Assembly (NCBI GenBank): GCA_944321845.1
Contig: CALUMT010000010.1
Location: 62,001-126,000, forward strand
Source of the DNA: an uncultured Butyricimonas sp.
Lineage (GTDB): Bacteria; Bacteroidota; Bacteroidia; Bacteroidales; Marinifilaceae
DNA length: 64,000 nt
Reading direction: 5' to 3'
Shown here: in pieces, positions 35,491-45,183 of the stretch
Numbering within the stretch: position 1 is the stretch's first letter
Layout of the letters: each line of letters opens with the position of its first letter
Notes under the pieces: generated by a model
Databases searched by the model: none
What the model was told of the DNA's origin: nothing
What the model saw: the letters and a program-made list of their open reading frames with translations, nothing else
Program-made: the position numbers and the translations under genes

Positions 35491-36741
35491 ATGTTTTATC
35501 ATTTATTTGATTATTTGGAACAATTTGATTTTCCGGGAGCTGGAATGTTTCAGTATATTACGTTTCGTTCAGCTTGTGCGATTATTTTGTCGTTGCTGAT
35601 TGCTACGATAATCGGTAAGCGAATCATTCGTTTTTTACAGAAACAACAAATCGGGGAGGAAATTCGTAATTTAGGGTTGGAGGGGCAAATGCAAAAAAAA
35701 GGAACTCCAACTATGGGAGGAATTATTATTCTGTTGGCAATTCTAGTCCCTGTTTTATTGTTCGCACGTTTGGATAACGTGTATATTCTACTGATGATTG
35801 TTTCTACTATATGGTTAGGTTTGATTGGATTCCTTGATGATTATATCAAAGTTTTCCGGAAACATAAGGAAGGATTGAAGGGAAAATTCAAGGTGATTGG
35901 TCAGGTGGGTCTAGGATTGATAGTTGGAGTAACATTATATGTCAATGATGATGTGGTGATTCGGGAACAGGCAACATTGCCGGAGGTTGGAGTGATGGCA
36001 AGTACCGTGGATGAGGGATTCTCGGAAGAGGAAAGTAAAGTGATGTTGATGAAGGATGTAAAGTCAACTCGTACAACCATTCCCTTCTTCAAGAACAATG
36101 AATTCGATTATGCTTGGTTTGGTATTCCCTTCGGGAAATACGCAGAACCTGTGGGTTGGATTGTGTTTATTATCATAACGATTATTATTGTAACCGCAGT
36201 CTCCAATGGGGCGAATCTGACGGATGGTTTGGATGGTTTGGCGACGGGAACATCTGCTATCGCTGGAGCTACGCTGGGAATATTGGCTTATGTTTCCGGT
36301 AACTTGGTGTATGCGGATTATTTGAATATTATGTATATCCCTCATTCGGGAGAATTGGTGATATTTATTTCTGCTTTCATTGGAGCTACAATTGGATTCT
36401 TGTGGTATAATTCTTTTCCGGCACAGGTTTTCATGGGAGATACTGGGAGTTTGTCGTTAGGAGGGATCATCGCTGTATTTGCAATAATTATTCATAAGGA
36501 ATTACTTATCCCGATTCTGTGTGGTATATTCTTAATGGAAAACTTGTCTGTGGTGATGCAGGTAAGCTATTTTAAATACACAAAACGGAAGTACGGGGAG
36601 GGGCGCAGAATATTTTTGATGTCGCCCTTGCATCATCATTTTCAGAAAAAAGGAATTCCGGAGCCTAAAATTGTAACGAGATTTTGGATCGTTGGGATTG
36701 CTTTGGCTGTATTGACAATTGTAACGTTGAAAATTAGATAA
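35491..36741 (+). CDS. mraY: Phospho-MurNAc-pentapeptide transferase MraY
   Basis: It transfers phospho-MurNAc-pentapeptide to undecaprenyl phosphate to make lipid I. The 416 residues give a ten-helix membrane enzyme with catalytic motifs [44 protein letters not shown] and the cytosolic [10 protein letters not shown]. Compared with E. coli MraY (360 residues) it is longer because of an insert at about 150-210 between helices, a feature of Bacteroidetes MraY. It lies between murE and murD. Confidence 0.97.
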   Translation: MFYHLFDYLEQFDFPGAGMFQYITFRSACAIILSLLIATIIGKRIIRFLQKQQIGEEIRNLGLEGQMQKKGTPTMGGIIILLAILVPVLLFARLDNVYILLMIVSTIWLGLIGFLDDYIKVFRKHKEGLKGKFKVIGQVGLGLIVGVTLYVNDDVVIREQATLPEVGVMASTVDEGFSEEESKVMLMKDVKSTRTTIPFFKNNEFDYAWFGIPFGKYAEPVGWIVFIIITIIIVTAVSNGANLTDGLDGLATGTSAIAGATLGILAYVSGNLVYADYLNIMYIPHSGELVIFISAFIGATIGFLWYNSFPAQVFMGDTGSLSLGGIIAVFAIIIHKELLIPILCGIFLMENLSVVMQVSYFKYTKRKYGEGRRIFLMSPLHHHFQKKGIPEPKIVTRFWIVGIALAVLTIVTLKIR

Positions 36742-36762
36742 GACTTAAATAATTTACGGATT

Positions 36763-38100
36763 ATGGAACGTTTGGTTATTTTAGGAGGTGGTGAAAGTGG
36801 AACAGGAGCAGCTTTGCTGGGGAAAAAATTGGGATACAATGTTTTTTTGTCAGATAAAGGGAAACTGGCAGATAAATACAAAAATGTATTGGAACGGGAA
36901 AATATACCTTATGAGGAGGGTAAACATACTGAAGAGAAGATATTCACGGCGACCTTGGTCGTGAAGAGTCCGGGTATTCCAGATAAAGTACCCATGATAA
37001 AAGCATTGAGGGAGCGTGGAATAGAGGTTATTTCTGAAATTGAATTTGCAGGACGCCACACGGATGCGACAATGTATTGTATTACCGGGAGTAATGGAAA
37101 AACTACAACTACGTTGTTGTTACATCATATTTTGAAAAATGCTGGATATGATGTGGGATTAGCTGGAAACGTGGGAAGCAGCCTGGCGGCACAAGTGGCA
37201 GAAAATAAACATCGTTTTTATGTGGTGGAACTATCCAGTTTTCAATTGGACGGGATGTTTCGTTTTAAATGCGATACGGCTATTTTGACCAATATTACAC
37301 CGGATCATTTGGATCGTTACGATTATAAATTCGAGAATTATGTCGATTCAAAATTCCGGATATTGAATAACATGAGACCTGAAGATTTGTTTATTTGCGG
37401 GTACGATTGTGATGTCGTGAGGGAGAGAGTTGGGCGAATGGGAGTAGTTCCCTCTGTTGCTGGATTTACTTATAGTGAAGATGAGCATTTGCAGGCGTTT
37501 ATGAGGGGGAATATTGTGGTGGCTCGTTTGGAGGGAAGAGAATTTTGTATAGATAAGAAAGACATCACGATACAGGGACGTCATAATGTATATAATGCTA
37601 TGGCCGCGATTTTAGCTTCTTTGAAGGCTGGAGTAAGTGATGAAAAATTACGAGAAGGTTTGATGACGTTTCCTCAGGTGGAACATCGCTTGGAAACTGT
37701 TGCCGTTGTAAATGGAGTAACTTATATCAATGATTCAAAGGCGACAAATGTTGATTCGGCTTGGTATGCATTGGATAGTATGCATGCTCCGGTAGTGTGG
37801 ATTGCCGGAGGCACGGATAAAGGGAATGATTATAGTGTCTTGTTCGATTTGGTTCGGGAAAAAGTAAAATTATTGATTTGTATGGGAGTGGATAATCGAA
37901 AATTGATAGATGCTTTTTCTCCAATTTGTGAAGTGCTTGATACTCATAGTTTGGATGAAACGATGGCAATCGCCAGTCAACGAGCAGAAGAAGGCGATGT
38001 GGTACTTTTGTCTCCTTGTTGTGCCAGTTTCGATTTGTTTAAAAATTATGAGAATCGGGGAGAATTGTTTAAAGAAAAAGTAAGAGAATTGATAAAATAA
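36763..38100 (+). CDS. murD: UDP-MurNAc-L-Ala:D-glutamate ligase MurD
   Basis: It adds D-Glu to UDP-MurNAc-L-Ala. The 445 residues show the N-terminal Rossmann-like domain (LVILGGGESGTGAALLGKK), the ATP loop ITGSNGKTTTTLLLHH (about 105-120), VVELSSFQLDGMF and NITPDHLDRY in the central domain, and NDSKATNVDSAWYAL near 325. All ligase motifs are present and length is normal. Confidence 0.97.
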   Translation: MERLVILGGGESGTGAALLGKKLGYNVFLSDKGKLADKYKNVLERENIPYEEGKHTEEKIFTATLVVKSPGIPDKVPMIKALRERGIEVISEIEFAGRHTDATMYCITGSNGKTTTTLLLHHILKNAGYDVGLAGNVGSSLAAQVAENKHRFYVVELSSFQLDGMFRFKCDTAILTNITPDHLDRYDYKFENYVDSKFRILNNMRPEDLFICGYDCDVVRERVGRMGVVPSVAGFTYSEDEHLQAFMRGNIVVARLEGREFCIDKKDITIQGRHNVYNAMAAILASLKAGVSDEKLREGLMTFPQVEHRLETVAVVNGVTYINDSKATNVDSAWYALDSMHAPVVWIAGGTDKGNDYSVLFDLVREKVKLLICMGVDNRKLIDAFSPICEVLDTHSLDETMAIASQRAEEGDVVLLSPCCASFDLFKNYENRGELFKEKVRELIK

Positions 38101-38115
38101 GAAACACGCGGAACT

Positions 38116-39366
38116 ATGTGGGCATGGAAAGATAAATTACAATTGAAAGGAGATAAAACTCTCTGGTATGTGATTATCGGTTTGGCAATTGCCTCCTTAC
38201 TTGTGGTCTATTCTTCCACGGGAAGTTTGGCCTATCGGGTAAATGATGGAGATACGAGTGCCTATTTGATTAAGCAGGTGTTTTTATTGTTTCTTTGTTT
38301 TATAGTTCTGTTGTGGTTGCAATCCGTTCATTATAAATATTTTCTAGGCTTTGCGTTTGTCTTGTTGTTCCTGTCATTTGTGTGCCTTTTATGGGCGAAA
38401 TTGTCTGGAACAACTTTGAATGATGCTGGAAGGTGGGTAAAAATTCCTTTAATCGGTTTTACTTTTCAACCTTCAGAGTTGGCCAAGTTGGGCGTGATCA
38501 TGTATACGGCTCGTTCGATCGCTTTTGAACAGACTGATGCCGGATGTAATAATCGCGTGTTGGTAAGGATGCTGTTTGTTTTACCTGTCCTGTTTATGAT
38601 TTTCATGGAAAATTTCTCCACTTCGGCTTTATTAGGTGGTGTTTGTTTAGTCATGTTGTTCGTTGGTCGGTTGCCTTGGATGACTTTCGGAAAATTGATA
38701 GGCGGGGTTGTTGTTGCAGTTGGTCTTTTATTGACAATTGTTTTTGTTGTACCCGAGCAGCATTTAAAATCGGTAGGGCGTTTGTTGACGATAAAGCATC
38801 GTGTGGAACATTTTGTGAATCCAGATGTCGCCGATAATGATGATTCCTATCAGTCAGACCAGGCAAAAATTGCTGTGGCTAAAGGAGGGTTAATTGGAGT
38901 TGGACCAGGTAATAGTGTACAGCGGAATTTTTTGCCGCATCCTTATTCTGATTTTATTTTTGCTATTATAATAGAAGAATATGGTTTAGGTGGTGCTGGC
39001 ATTGTCATGTTGTTGTATTTGATTATTCTGTATCGGGTTGGAGCTATTGTGCGGCGATGTACTCGAACATTTCCAGCGATCCTGGTTACTGGTTTAGGAT
39101 TGTGTATCGTGTTTCAGGGATTGATAAATATGGGGGTTTGTGTGGGGCTATTTCCTGTGACGGGTCAACCCTTGCCATTAGTCAGTATGGGAGGAACTTC
39201 TTTGGTTTTCACAAGTGCAATGTTCGGGATGATATTAAGTGTAAGTCACACATTCTCGGAAGAAGGAGAACGGGAGGAAAAAGCTCGGGTAAAACAAGAA
39301 CAAATGGAGGAAAACCAGGAAAATCCATCCGAGAATATGGAAAATGTTGATGATGAGAATATGTAA
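38116..39366 (+). CDS. ftsW: Septal peptidoglycan polymerase FtsW
   Basis: A SEDS-family lipid II polymerase acting with FtsI at the septum. The 416 residues hold about ten membrane helices (YVIIGLAIASLLVVYSSTG first) and the family signatures WVKIPLIGFTFQPSELAKLG, AKGGLIGVGPGNSVQRNFLP with PYSDFIFAIIIEEYG, and PLPLVSMGGTSLVFTSAMFG. A charged, Glu/Asn-rich cytosolic tail of about 45 residues ends the protein. Positioned between murD and murG as usual. Confidence 0.95.
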   Translation: MWAWKDKLQLKGDKTLWYVIIGLAIASLLVVYSSTGSLAYRVNDGDTSAYLIKQVFLLFLCFIVLLWLQSVHYKYFLGFAFVLLFLSFVCLLWAKLSGTTLNDAGRWVKIPLIGFTFQPSELAKLGVIMYTARSIAFEQTDAGCNNRVLVRMLFVLPVLFMIFMENFSTSALLGGVCLVMLFVGRLPWMTFGKLIGGVVVAVGLLLTIVFVVPEQHLKSVGRLLTIKHRVEHFVNPDVADNDDSYQSDQAKIAVAKGGLIGVGPGNSVQRNFLPHPYSDFIFAIIIEEYGLGGAGIVMLLYLIILYRVGAIVRRCTRTFPAILVTGLGLCIVFQGLINMGVCVGLFPVTGQPLPLVSMGGTSLVFTSAMFGMILSVSHTFSEEGEREEKARVKQEQMEENQENPSENMENVDDENM

Positions 39367-39385
39367 AATGATAATATAAAAGTTT

Positions 39386-40495
39386 ATGAAAAAAGTAATA
39401 ATCAGTGGTGGTGGTACGGGAGGACATATATTTCCGGCATTATCGATAGCCAATGCGTTGAAACGTTTGGATCAGGAGATTGAAATATTGTTTGTCGGGG
39501 CAGAAGGGAAAATGGAAATGGAGAAAGTTCCAGAAGCTGGTTATGCTATCGTGGGATTACCAGTGAGGGGCTTACGTAGGAAATTGACATTTGAAAATGT
39601 AAAGGTCCTTTGGAATTTATGGCGGAGTCTGTGTAAGGCTAAAAAGATAATTCGTGATTTCAGGCCAGATGTAGTAGTTGGGGTAGGAGGATACGCCAGT
39701 GGGCCTATTGGAAAAATTGCTGTTAATGCTGGAATCCCTTTAGTATTACAAGAACAGAATTCTTATGCGGGGGTCACTAATAAATTGTTAGCCAAGAAAG
39801 CCCGGAAAATCTGTGTTGCTTACGAAGGAATGGAACGTTTTTTCCCGGCGGATAAGATCGTTTTTACGGGAAATCCTGTAAGAAAAAGTCTGTTGTTGGC
39901 AAAAGATTCTCGGGCGGCTGGGATTGAGGAATATGGTCTGGATGGGACAAAGAAAACGGTACTGGTGACTGGTGGTAGTTTGGGTGCAGGTAGTATTAAT
40001 AATGCAATCTTTAAAATGCTGGATAAAATTGCGTCCTGGAGTGACGTGCAAGTTTTATGGCAATGTGGTAGTTATTATTATAAAAGTTTACAGGAACGTT
40101 TAGAAGGTAAATTACCTGCTAATGTAAAATTAATGCCTTTTTTGAAACAGATGGATTTGGCTTATGCTTGTGCTGATTTAGTAGTGGCCAGGGCAGGAGC
40201 CGGTACAATATCGGAATTATGTTTATTAGGTAAAGCAGTCGTGTTGATACCTTCTCCGAATGTGGCAGAGGATCATCAGACAAAAAATGCGATGGCTTTG
40301 GTGAATAAAAATGCTGCTATTATGGTTCGAGATTGCGAGGCGGAGGCTCGATTAGTGGATGTTATGGAAGAATTATTACAGCAAGATACCAAACGTCAAC
40401 AGCTTTCTATGAATATTCAGCAGTTGGGAGTGATGAATTCAGATGAGATTATCGCTCAAGAAGTGTTGAAAATTATAAACGAGAAAAATAATTAA
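39386..40495 (+). CDS. murG: Lipid II synthase MurG
   Basis: It adds GlcNAc from UDP-GlcNAc to lipid I at the inner face of the membrane. The 369 residues show the first glycine loop (ISGGGTGGHIFPALSIANAL), GGYASGPIGKIAVNAGIPLV with LQEQNSYAG, the second loop VTGGSLGAGSINNAI and the nucleotide-sugar site VARAGAGTISELCLLGKAV. One base separates it from murC. Confidence 0.97.
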   Translation: MKKVIISGGGTGGHIFPALSIANALKRLDQEIEILFVGAEGKMEMEKVPEAGYAIVGLPVRGLRRKLTFENVKVLWNLWRSLCKAKKIIRDFRPDVVVGVGGYASGPIGKIAVNAGIPLVLQEQNSYAGVTNKLLAKKARKICVAYEGMERFFPADKIVFTGNPVRKSLLLAKDSRAAGIEEYGLDGTKKTVLVTGGSLGAGSINNAIFKMLDKIASWSDVQVLWQCGSYYYKSLQERLEGKLPANVKLMPFLKQMDLAYACADLVVARAGAGTISELCLLGKAVVLIPSPNVAEDHQTKNAMALVNKNAAIMVRDCEAEARLVDVMEELLQQDTKRQQLSMNIQQLGVMNSDEIIAQEVLKIINEKNN

Positions 40496-40496
40496 T

Positions 40497-41864
40497 ATGA
40501 CGACTCTTGATAATGTGAAAAGTGTATATTTCATAGGAATAGGTGGAATCGGGATGAGTGCTCTTGCCCGTTATTTTAAACAGCAGGGTTTTCCAGTTGC
40601 TGGATATGATAAAACGCCTTCGCCTTTGACAAAAAAAATGGAGGACGAAGAAGGATTTATTATTACCTATGAGGATGATGAGCAAAAAATCGAAGACTGC
40701 TATAAAATGCCAGATTCTACATTGGTTGTGTATACCCCCGCAATTCCTAAAGATAATCATATTTTGAATTTTTTCAAGGATAATGGCTTTGTCCTGCATA
40801 AGCGGGCCGAGGTGTTGGGGTTGGTTTCCCGGCATAAAAAGGCTTTATGTGTGGCTGGAACTCATGGTAAAACGACAACTACGACCTTGTTGGCGTTTTT
40901 ATTAAAGAATTCTCACGTGGGATGTAGTGCTTTCTTAGGGGGAATTTCTTCGAATTTTGGAAGTAATTTATTAATTGATTCCCACTCAGAATTTGTCGTT
41001 ATTGAGGCAGATGAGTTTGATCGTTCCTTTTTGCATCTAACTCCGGAAATGGCTGTTATTACAGCGATGGATGCGGATCATTTGGATATCTATGAAACTA
41101 AAGAGAATATGTTGGAAGCATTTGAGGCTTTTGCCCGATTGACTAGAGGAAAGCTATTCTTGAAAAAAGGTCTGGTGTTGAAAACCCGAGAAGTGGATGG
41201 GGTGTATGCAGTAGAAGAAAAAGCCGATTATTATACAGCGAATTTGCGAGTTGTGGACGGTTCCTTCGTGTTTGATTATATCAGCAAAGATATTTGTATA
41301 AAAGATTTGCGATTGCGTTTCCCCGGGAGAGTCAATGTGGAGAATGCGACTGCTGCAATAACATTGGCACTATATGCGGGGGTTACTGCAGATGAGATTC
41401 GGAGTGCTTTACCTGAATTCAAAGGTGTTGCCCGGAGGTTTGATATACATGCGAATAGCGGGAAAATAATGTATATAGATGATTATGCTCATCATCCCCA
41501 GGAAATTCGAGCTGTATTATCTTCGATTCGGGAGATGTGGCCGGATAAAAAGATAACAGTGTCTTTCCAGCCTCATTTGTACACTCGTACCCGAGATTTT
41601 TATCCTGAATTTGCCCGTAGTTTGAGTTTGGCAGATGAGGTTATCTTGTTGGATATTTATCCAGCCCGGGAACAACCGATTCCTGGGGTGACAGCGGATC
41701 TGATTGCTGATCGATTGACGGTACCTGTTTCCCGTGTGACAAAGGCAGATTTTCCTGGTTTTGTGCAAGAACACGTGCAGGAAGGTATATTTATTACTAT
41801 GGGTGCGGGTGATATTGATAGATTTATTCCTACATTTACAGAAATGTTTAATAGAAAGCTGTAA
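40497..41864 (+). CDS. murC: UDP-MurNAc:L-alanine ligase MurC
   Basis: It adds the first stem residue, L-Ala, to UDP-MurNAc. The 455 residues have the N-terminal IGIGGIGMSALARYFKQQG, the ATP loop VAGTHGKTTTTTLLAFLL (about 118-135), EADEFDRSFLHLTPEMAVIT, HLDIYETKENM and DDYAHHPQEIRAVLSSIR in the C-terminal domain. Complete and of normal length. Confidence 0.97.
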   Translation: MTTLDNVKSVYFIGIGGIGMSALARYFKQQGFPVAGYDKTPSPLTKKMEDEEGFIITYEDDEQKIEDCYKMPDSTLVVYTPAIPKDNHILNFFKDNGFVLHKRAEVLGLVSRHKKALCVAGTHGKTTTTTLLAFLLKNSHVGCSAFLGGISSNFGSNLLIDSHSEFVVIEADEFDRSFLHLTPEMAVITAMDADHLDIYETKENMLEAFEAFARLTRGKLFLKKGLVLKTREVDGVYAVEEKADYYTANLRVVDGSFVFDYISKDICIKDLRLRFPGRVNVENATAAITLALYAGVTADEIRSALPEFKGVARRFDIHANSGKIMYIDDYAHHPQEIRAVLSSIREMWPDKKITVSFQPHLYTRTRDFYPEFARSLSLADEVILLDIYPAREQPIPGVTADLIADRLTVPVSRVTKADFPGFVQEHVQEGIFITMGAGDIDRFIPTFTEMFNRKL

Positions 41865-41878
41865 GAAAAAAGAATTTT

Positions 41879-42607
41879 ATGATGAAACGTATTCGTTCGG
41901 TTATAATATCTTTGATTTTACTTGTATACCTGATAATTGTACTTACCTTTGTGGCGATAAAATTGGGGGAAGTGACATGTTCGGGGCTACAGGTTGCTGT
42001 CAACGATACGTTGGTTAATTCTTTCGTGAATCAGGAGGAGATAATGAGGGTTATAAAAAGGGATTATGGTAATATCGAAGGAATGCCGCTCTTGTCGGTA
42101 AATAAAGATAGTTTGGAGCGAATACTGGCGAAAAACAGAATGATAAAGTCGGCTCAGGTTTATTATAGTTTGGACGGATTCCTTCATGTGGTAATAGATC
42201 AGCGGGAGCCTGTGTTAAGAGTGATATCCAAGGAAAGCTATTACGTGGATAAAGAAGGGGAAGTGATGCCTTTGTCTACGAAGTTTACTTCTAGAGTTGT
42301 CGTGGCGACCGGGAATGTGACGAAAGAGTTTGCTTCTAAGAAATTGTATCCTTTTGTGATGATGATAAGGGAGAATGAGTTTTGGAATGCTTATATAGAA
42401 CAAATAGTTGTTCGGCAGAATGAGGATATTGTTCTTATTCCTAAAGTGGGTAATTTCCAGATTGTGTTGGGACAGGTTGATGGGGCTGATGCCCGAATGG
42501 AAAAATTAATGTTGTTCTTGAAGCGGGGAATAGCCAAAAAAGGATGGAACCGTTACAAGGAAGTGAATTTGAAGTTTAAGAATCAGATTGTTTGTGTTAG
42601 AAAATGA
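41879..42607 (+). CDS. ftsQ: Division protein FtsQ
   Basis: A 242-residue bitopic membrane protein: a short cytosolic start, one membrane helix (about 6-29, SVIISLILLVYLIIVLTFVA) and a periplasmic POTRA-like region (about 40-115) followed by the FtsQ domain (VVIDQREPVLRVISKESYYV, DKEGEVMPLS). FtsQ bridges cytosolic and periplasmic division proteins. It overlaps ftsA by 4 bases. Sequence similarity is modest, but the REPV and VDKEG motifs and the murC-ftsA setting make it secure. Confidence 0.92.
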   Translation: MMKRIRSVIISLILLVYLIIVLTFVAIKLGEVTCSGLQVAVNDTLVNSFVNQEEIMRVIKRDYGNIEGMPLLSVNKDSLERILAKNRMIKSAQVYYSLDGFLHVVIDQREPVLRVISKESYYVDKEGEVMPLSTKFTSRVVVATGNVTKEFASKKLYPFVMMIRENEFWNAYIEQIVVRQNEDIVLIPKVGNFQIVLGQVDGADARMEKLMLFLKRGIAKKGWNRYKEVNLKFKNQIVCVRK

Positions 42608-43785
42608 AAGATACAATGGATTTAGTTGCTTCTTTAGATATAGGTTCAGACAAAATGGTGATGGCTTTAGGTGAAAGGGGAGAAGGGTATTGTCGTCTAA
42701 TCGGCACCGAAAGCGTAGCCTCGGAAGGTGTTGTGCGTGGATATATAGAGGATAGGTTGAAAGTGAAGTCTTGTATACTTCGTTTATTAAAGAAATTTAG
42801 GGAGATTCATGAGGTTGATATTGATTCTCTGAATATAGCATTGCCATCTTATTTGTTGAGAGTCGAGGAAAAAAAAGAGGGTTGTCGATTTTCTCGTTCT
42901 CAAGTGATGGAGGAATGGAATTTGATGATGTTGGAAAGACGTTGCCGAAATATGGAGGTCCCGGTTAATGAAGAGGTCGTAGATGTTTTTCCCGTGGGAT
43001 TTGAAATGGATGGGAAAAATTGTACTTATCCCGTGGGAAATTCGGCAAAACAGTTGGATGCTTTTTATCAAGTTTATATCGCACAAAAGAAGGTTTTGAA
43101 TGATATTCGGGAAATATTGGCAGAAGTGGGGATTCAAGAGGTGACGTTTTTTGCTGTTCCAAGAATTTTTTACAAGGCCTTATCAAAAGGCAATGGTATT
43201 CGAGAGGATATAGTGGTGGTTGATTTGGGGGCGGAACATATTCAAGTGACGGTGTTAATAGATGGATTGTTAGTTACAGATGTGGACTTAGCGCTTGGAT
43301 GTAATTCGATAGATCGGGATATTGATACTGCTTTTAAGATACAGGATGAAGGTAAAGCCAGAATGTTGAAAGAGGAGTATGGTATGGCTTTACGGGTAGA
43401 ATGTAAGAATCAGAAAATAATGATTCCTGGTACGCGTTATAGTATAGAATGCCATGATTTGGCCTATGTTGAACAATGTCGTTTGGAGGAATTATTGGAA
43501 GGGGCAATATTCCAGATACAACAAAGCGGGTATTATGAAGAACTGGAAAATGGTATTTTGTTAACAGGTGGTGGTTGCCGGGTACATGGAATTGATATTT
43601 TATTGAATCGTCTTTCCGGACTTCCTGTTCAGGTCGCCCAAGTGAGAAATATGCATGCCTTGAAACATTCTAATTTGGAGCATCCAGAGTATTTGACCGC
43701 ATTGGGATTACTGATGTGTGAGCTTCCTCCTGAAGAAAAACCGAATAAATGGAAAGATCGGTTAGGAGGTTGGTTTAGAAATTAA
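42604..43785 (+). CDS. ftsA: Division protein FtsA
   Basis: An actin-like ATPase that ties FtsZ filaments to the membrane. The 393 residues show the phosphate-1 loop VASLDIGSDKMVMALG, the 1C subdomain (about 80-160), phosphate-2 VVVDLGAEHIQVTVLIDG and the adenosine motif GILLTGGGCRVHGI. The C-terminus (NKWKDRLGGWFRN) is a short amphipathic helix for membrane binding. It overlaps ftsQ by 4 bases and is 19 bases before the first of two ftsZ genes. The protein is somewhat shorter than many FtsA. Confidence 0.94.
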   Translation: MKDTMDLVASLDIGSDKMVMALGERGEGYCRLIGTESVASEGVVRGYIEDRLKVKSCILRLLKKFREIHEVDIDSLNIALPSYLLRVEEKKEGCRFSRSQVMEEWNLMMLERRCRNMEVPVNEEVVDVFPVGFEMDGKNCTYPVGNSAKQLDAFYQVYIAQKKVLNDIREILAEVGIQEVTFFAVPRIFYKALSKGNGIREDIVVVDLGAEHIQVTVLIDGLLVTDVDLALGCNSIDRDIDTAFKIQDEGKARMLKEEYGMALRVECKNQKIMIPGTRYSIECHDLAYVEQCRLEELLEGAIFQIQQSGYYEELENGILLTGGGCRVHGIDILLNRLSGLPVQVAQVRNMHALKHSNLEHPEYLTALGLLMCELPPEEKPNKWKDRLGGWFRN

Positions 43786-43804
43786 ATGACAAAATGTATT
43801 CCGT

Positions 43805-45178
43805 ATGTTTAGTGAAGATGTCGAAAAAGATACGTTACTGGATTTGACCCTTCCCGTGCAAGAAGAGTCAATTATTAAGGTGATAGGTGTTGGCGGTGGT
43901 GGTAGTAATGCCGTAAACCACATGTGTCGTCAAGGAATTCATGGTGTTGAGTTCGTGATTTGTAACACGGATATACAGGCATTGCGGATGAGTCCGGTAA
44001 AAAACAGAATACAGATCGGTAAGGAACTTACCGAAGGACTTGGTGCGGGAAGTTTGCCTGAACGGGGAAAAAAAGCGGCAATAGAAAGTTTGGATTATAT
44101 AAAGAGCCTGTTGGAAAATAATACGAAAATGGTATTTATCACGGCGGGTATGGGAGGAGGGACCGGTACGGGTGCCGCTCCGATTATTGCTAAACAGGCT
44201 AAAGAATTAGGAATCCTAACAATAGGTATTGTTACCATCCCTTTTAGTTTTGAAGGGTGGCGTCGCGTGGAACAAGCCATGGAAGGTGTTGACGAACTGG
44301 TTAATTACGTGGATGCTTTATTGATCATTTGTAATGATAAATTGAGGGACATGTATGGGGATCTGAAGTTATCCAAGGCTTTTGAGATGGCGGATAATGT
44401 CTTGACTATTGCAGCAAAAAGTATCGCGGAAATTATTACTGTCAAAGGAAGGGTAAACGTCGACTTTGCGGACGTGGATGTCGTTATGCGGAATAGCGGT
44501 GTAGCTTTGATGGGGGCAGGAGAATCCGAGGGGGAAAACCGGGCTTTAGAAGCGATAAAAGCGGCATTGGATTCTCCCTTGTTGAACAGTAATGATATTA
44601 GAGGGGCTTCAAATATATTGTTGAATATGTTATATGGCTCTAAAGAGGTGACGATTAGTGAGCAGATGTTGATTACGGATTACGTGCAAAAATTGGTTGG
44701 GCATGATGTTGATATGATTTGGGGGTATGGAGAAGATGAATCTCTGGGGGATAAGTTGCGTGTTGCTGTAATTGCCACCGGATTCCATGGGGCCTCAATG
44801 GAGAAGAAAAAGAAAACTCCGGTGACCTTTTCGGTCGAGGAGATACCCGATTTGGAAATGGAGATGGTAGATGCAAGGAAGGTGGAAGAGGAAGAGCGTT
44901 TGAGAAAACTCCGTCAACAGGAAATGCGTAGACAGCGACAAGAAGAAATGCGGAGAGAAAGTAGACCTGCCAGACCTTCGGTTGAAGTTGAACAGGCAGA
45001 AAGAAAACCTCGGGAAGAGGTTCGGTCTAAACGAGAGGAGTATGATGAAGAATTCGAGAAAAGCAAAGGCCGTAAGCGGGGACGTAATGAGGTGCCGGAT
45101 GTAAATGGTTGGTTCCAGCGGACATTGGATAATTTTTTTAACGTGAACGAGAATATGAGTAAGGATACCGAATTATAA
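43805..45178 (+). CDS. ftsZ: Division GTPase FtsZ, first tandem copy, atypical C-terminus
   Basis: A tubulin-like GTPase of 457 residues. The GTPase core is complete: [30 protein letters not shown] (tubulin signature), [13 protein letters not shown] and the T7 loop [10 protein letters not shown] needed for hydrolysis in the neighbouring subunit. After about residue 325 comes a long charged linker ([20 protein letters not shown] and on), ending in [19 protein letters not shown] find no VPAYxRR-type C-terminal peptide, the usual contact for FtsA. The end could form an amphipathic helix somewhat like the FtsA end. A second, clearly different ftsZ starts 5 bases later. Probably a specialised paralogue. 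Confidence 0.93.
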   Translation: MFSEDVEKDTLLDLTLPVQEESIIKVIGVGGGGSNAVNHMCRQGIHGVEFVICNTDIQALRMSPVKNRIQIGKELTEGLGAGSLPERGKKAAIESLDYIKSLLENNTKMVFITAGMGGGTGTGAAPIIAKQAKELGILTIGIVTIPFSFEGWRRVEQAMEGVDELVNYVDALLIICNDKLRDMYGDLKLSKAFEMADNVLTIAAKSIAEIITVKGRVNVDFADVDVVMRNSGVALMGAGESEGENRALEAIKAALDSPLLNSNDIRGASNILLNMLYGSKEVTISEQMLITDYVQKLVGHDVDMIWGYGEDESLGDKLRVAVIATGFHGASMEKKKKTPVTFSVEEIPDLEMEMVDARKVEEEERLRKLRQQEMRRQRQEEMRRESRPARPSVEVEQAERKPREEVRSKREEYDEEFEKSKGRKRGRNEVPDVNGWFQRTLDNFFNVNENMSKDTEL

Positions 45179-45183
45179 ATTGG

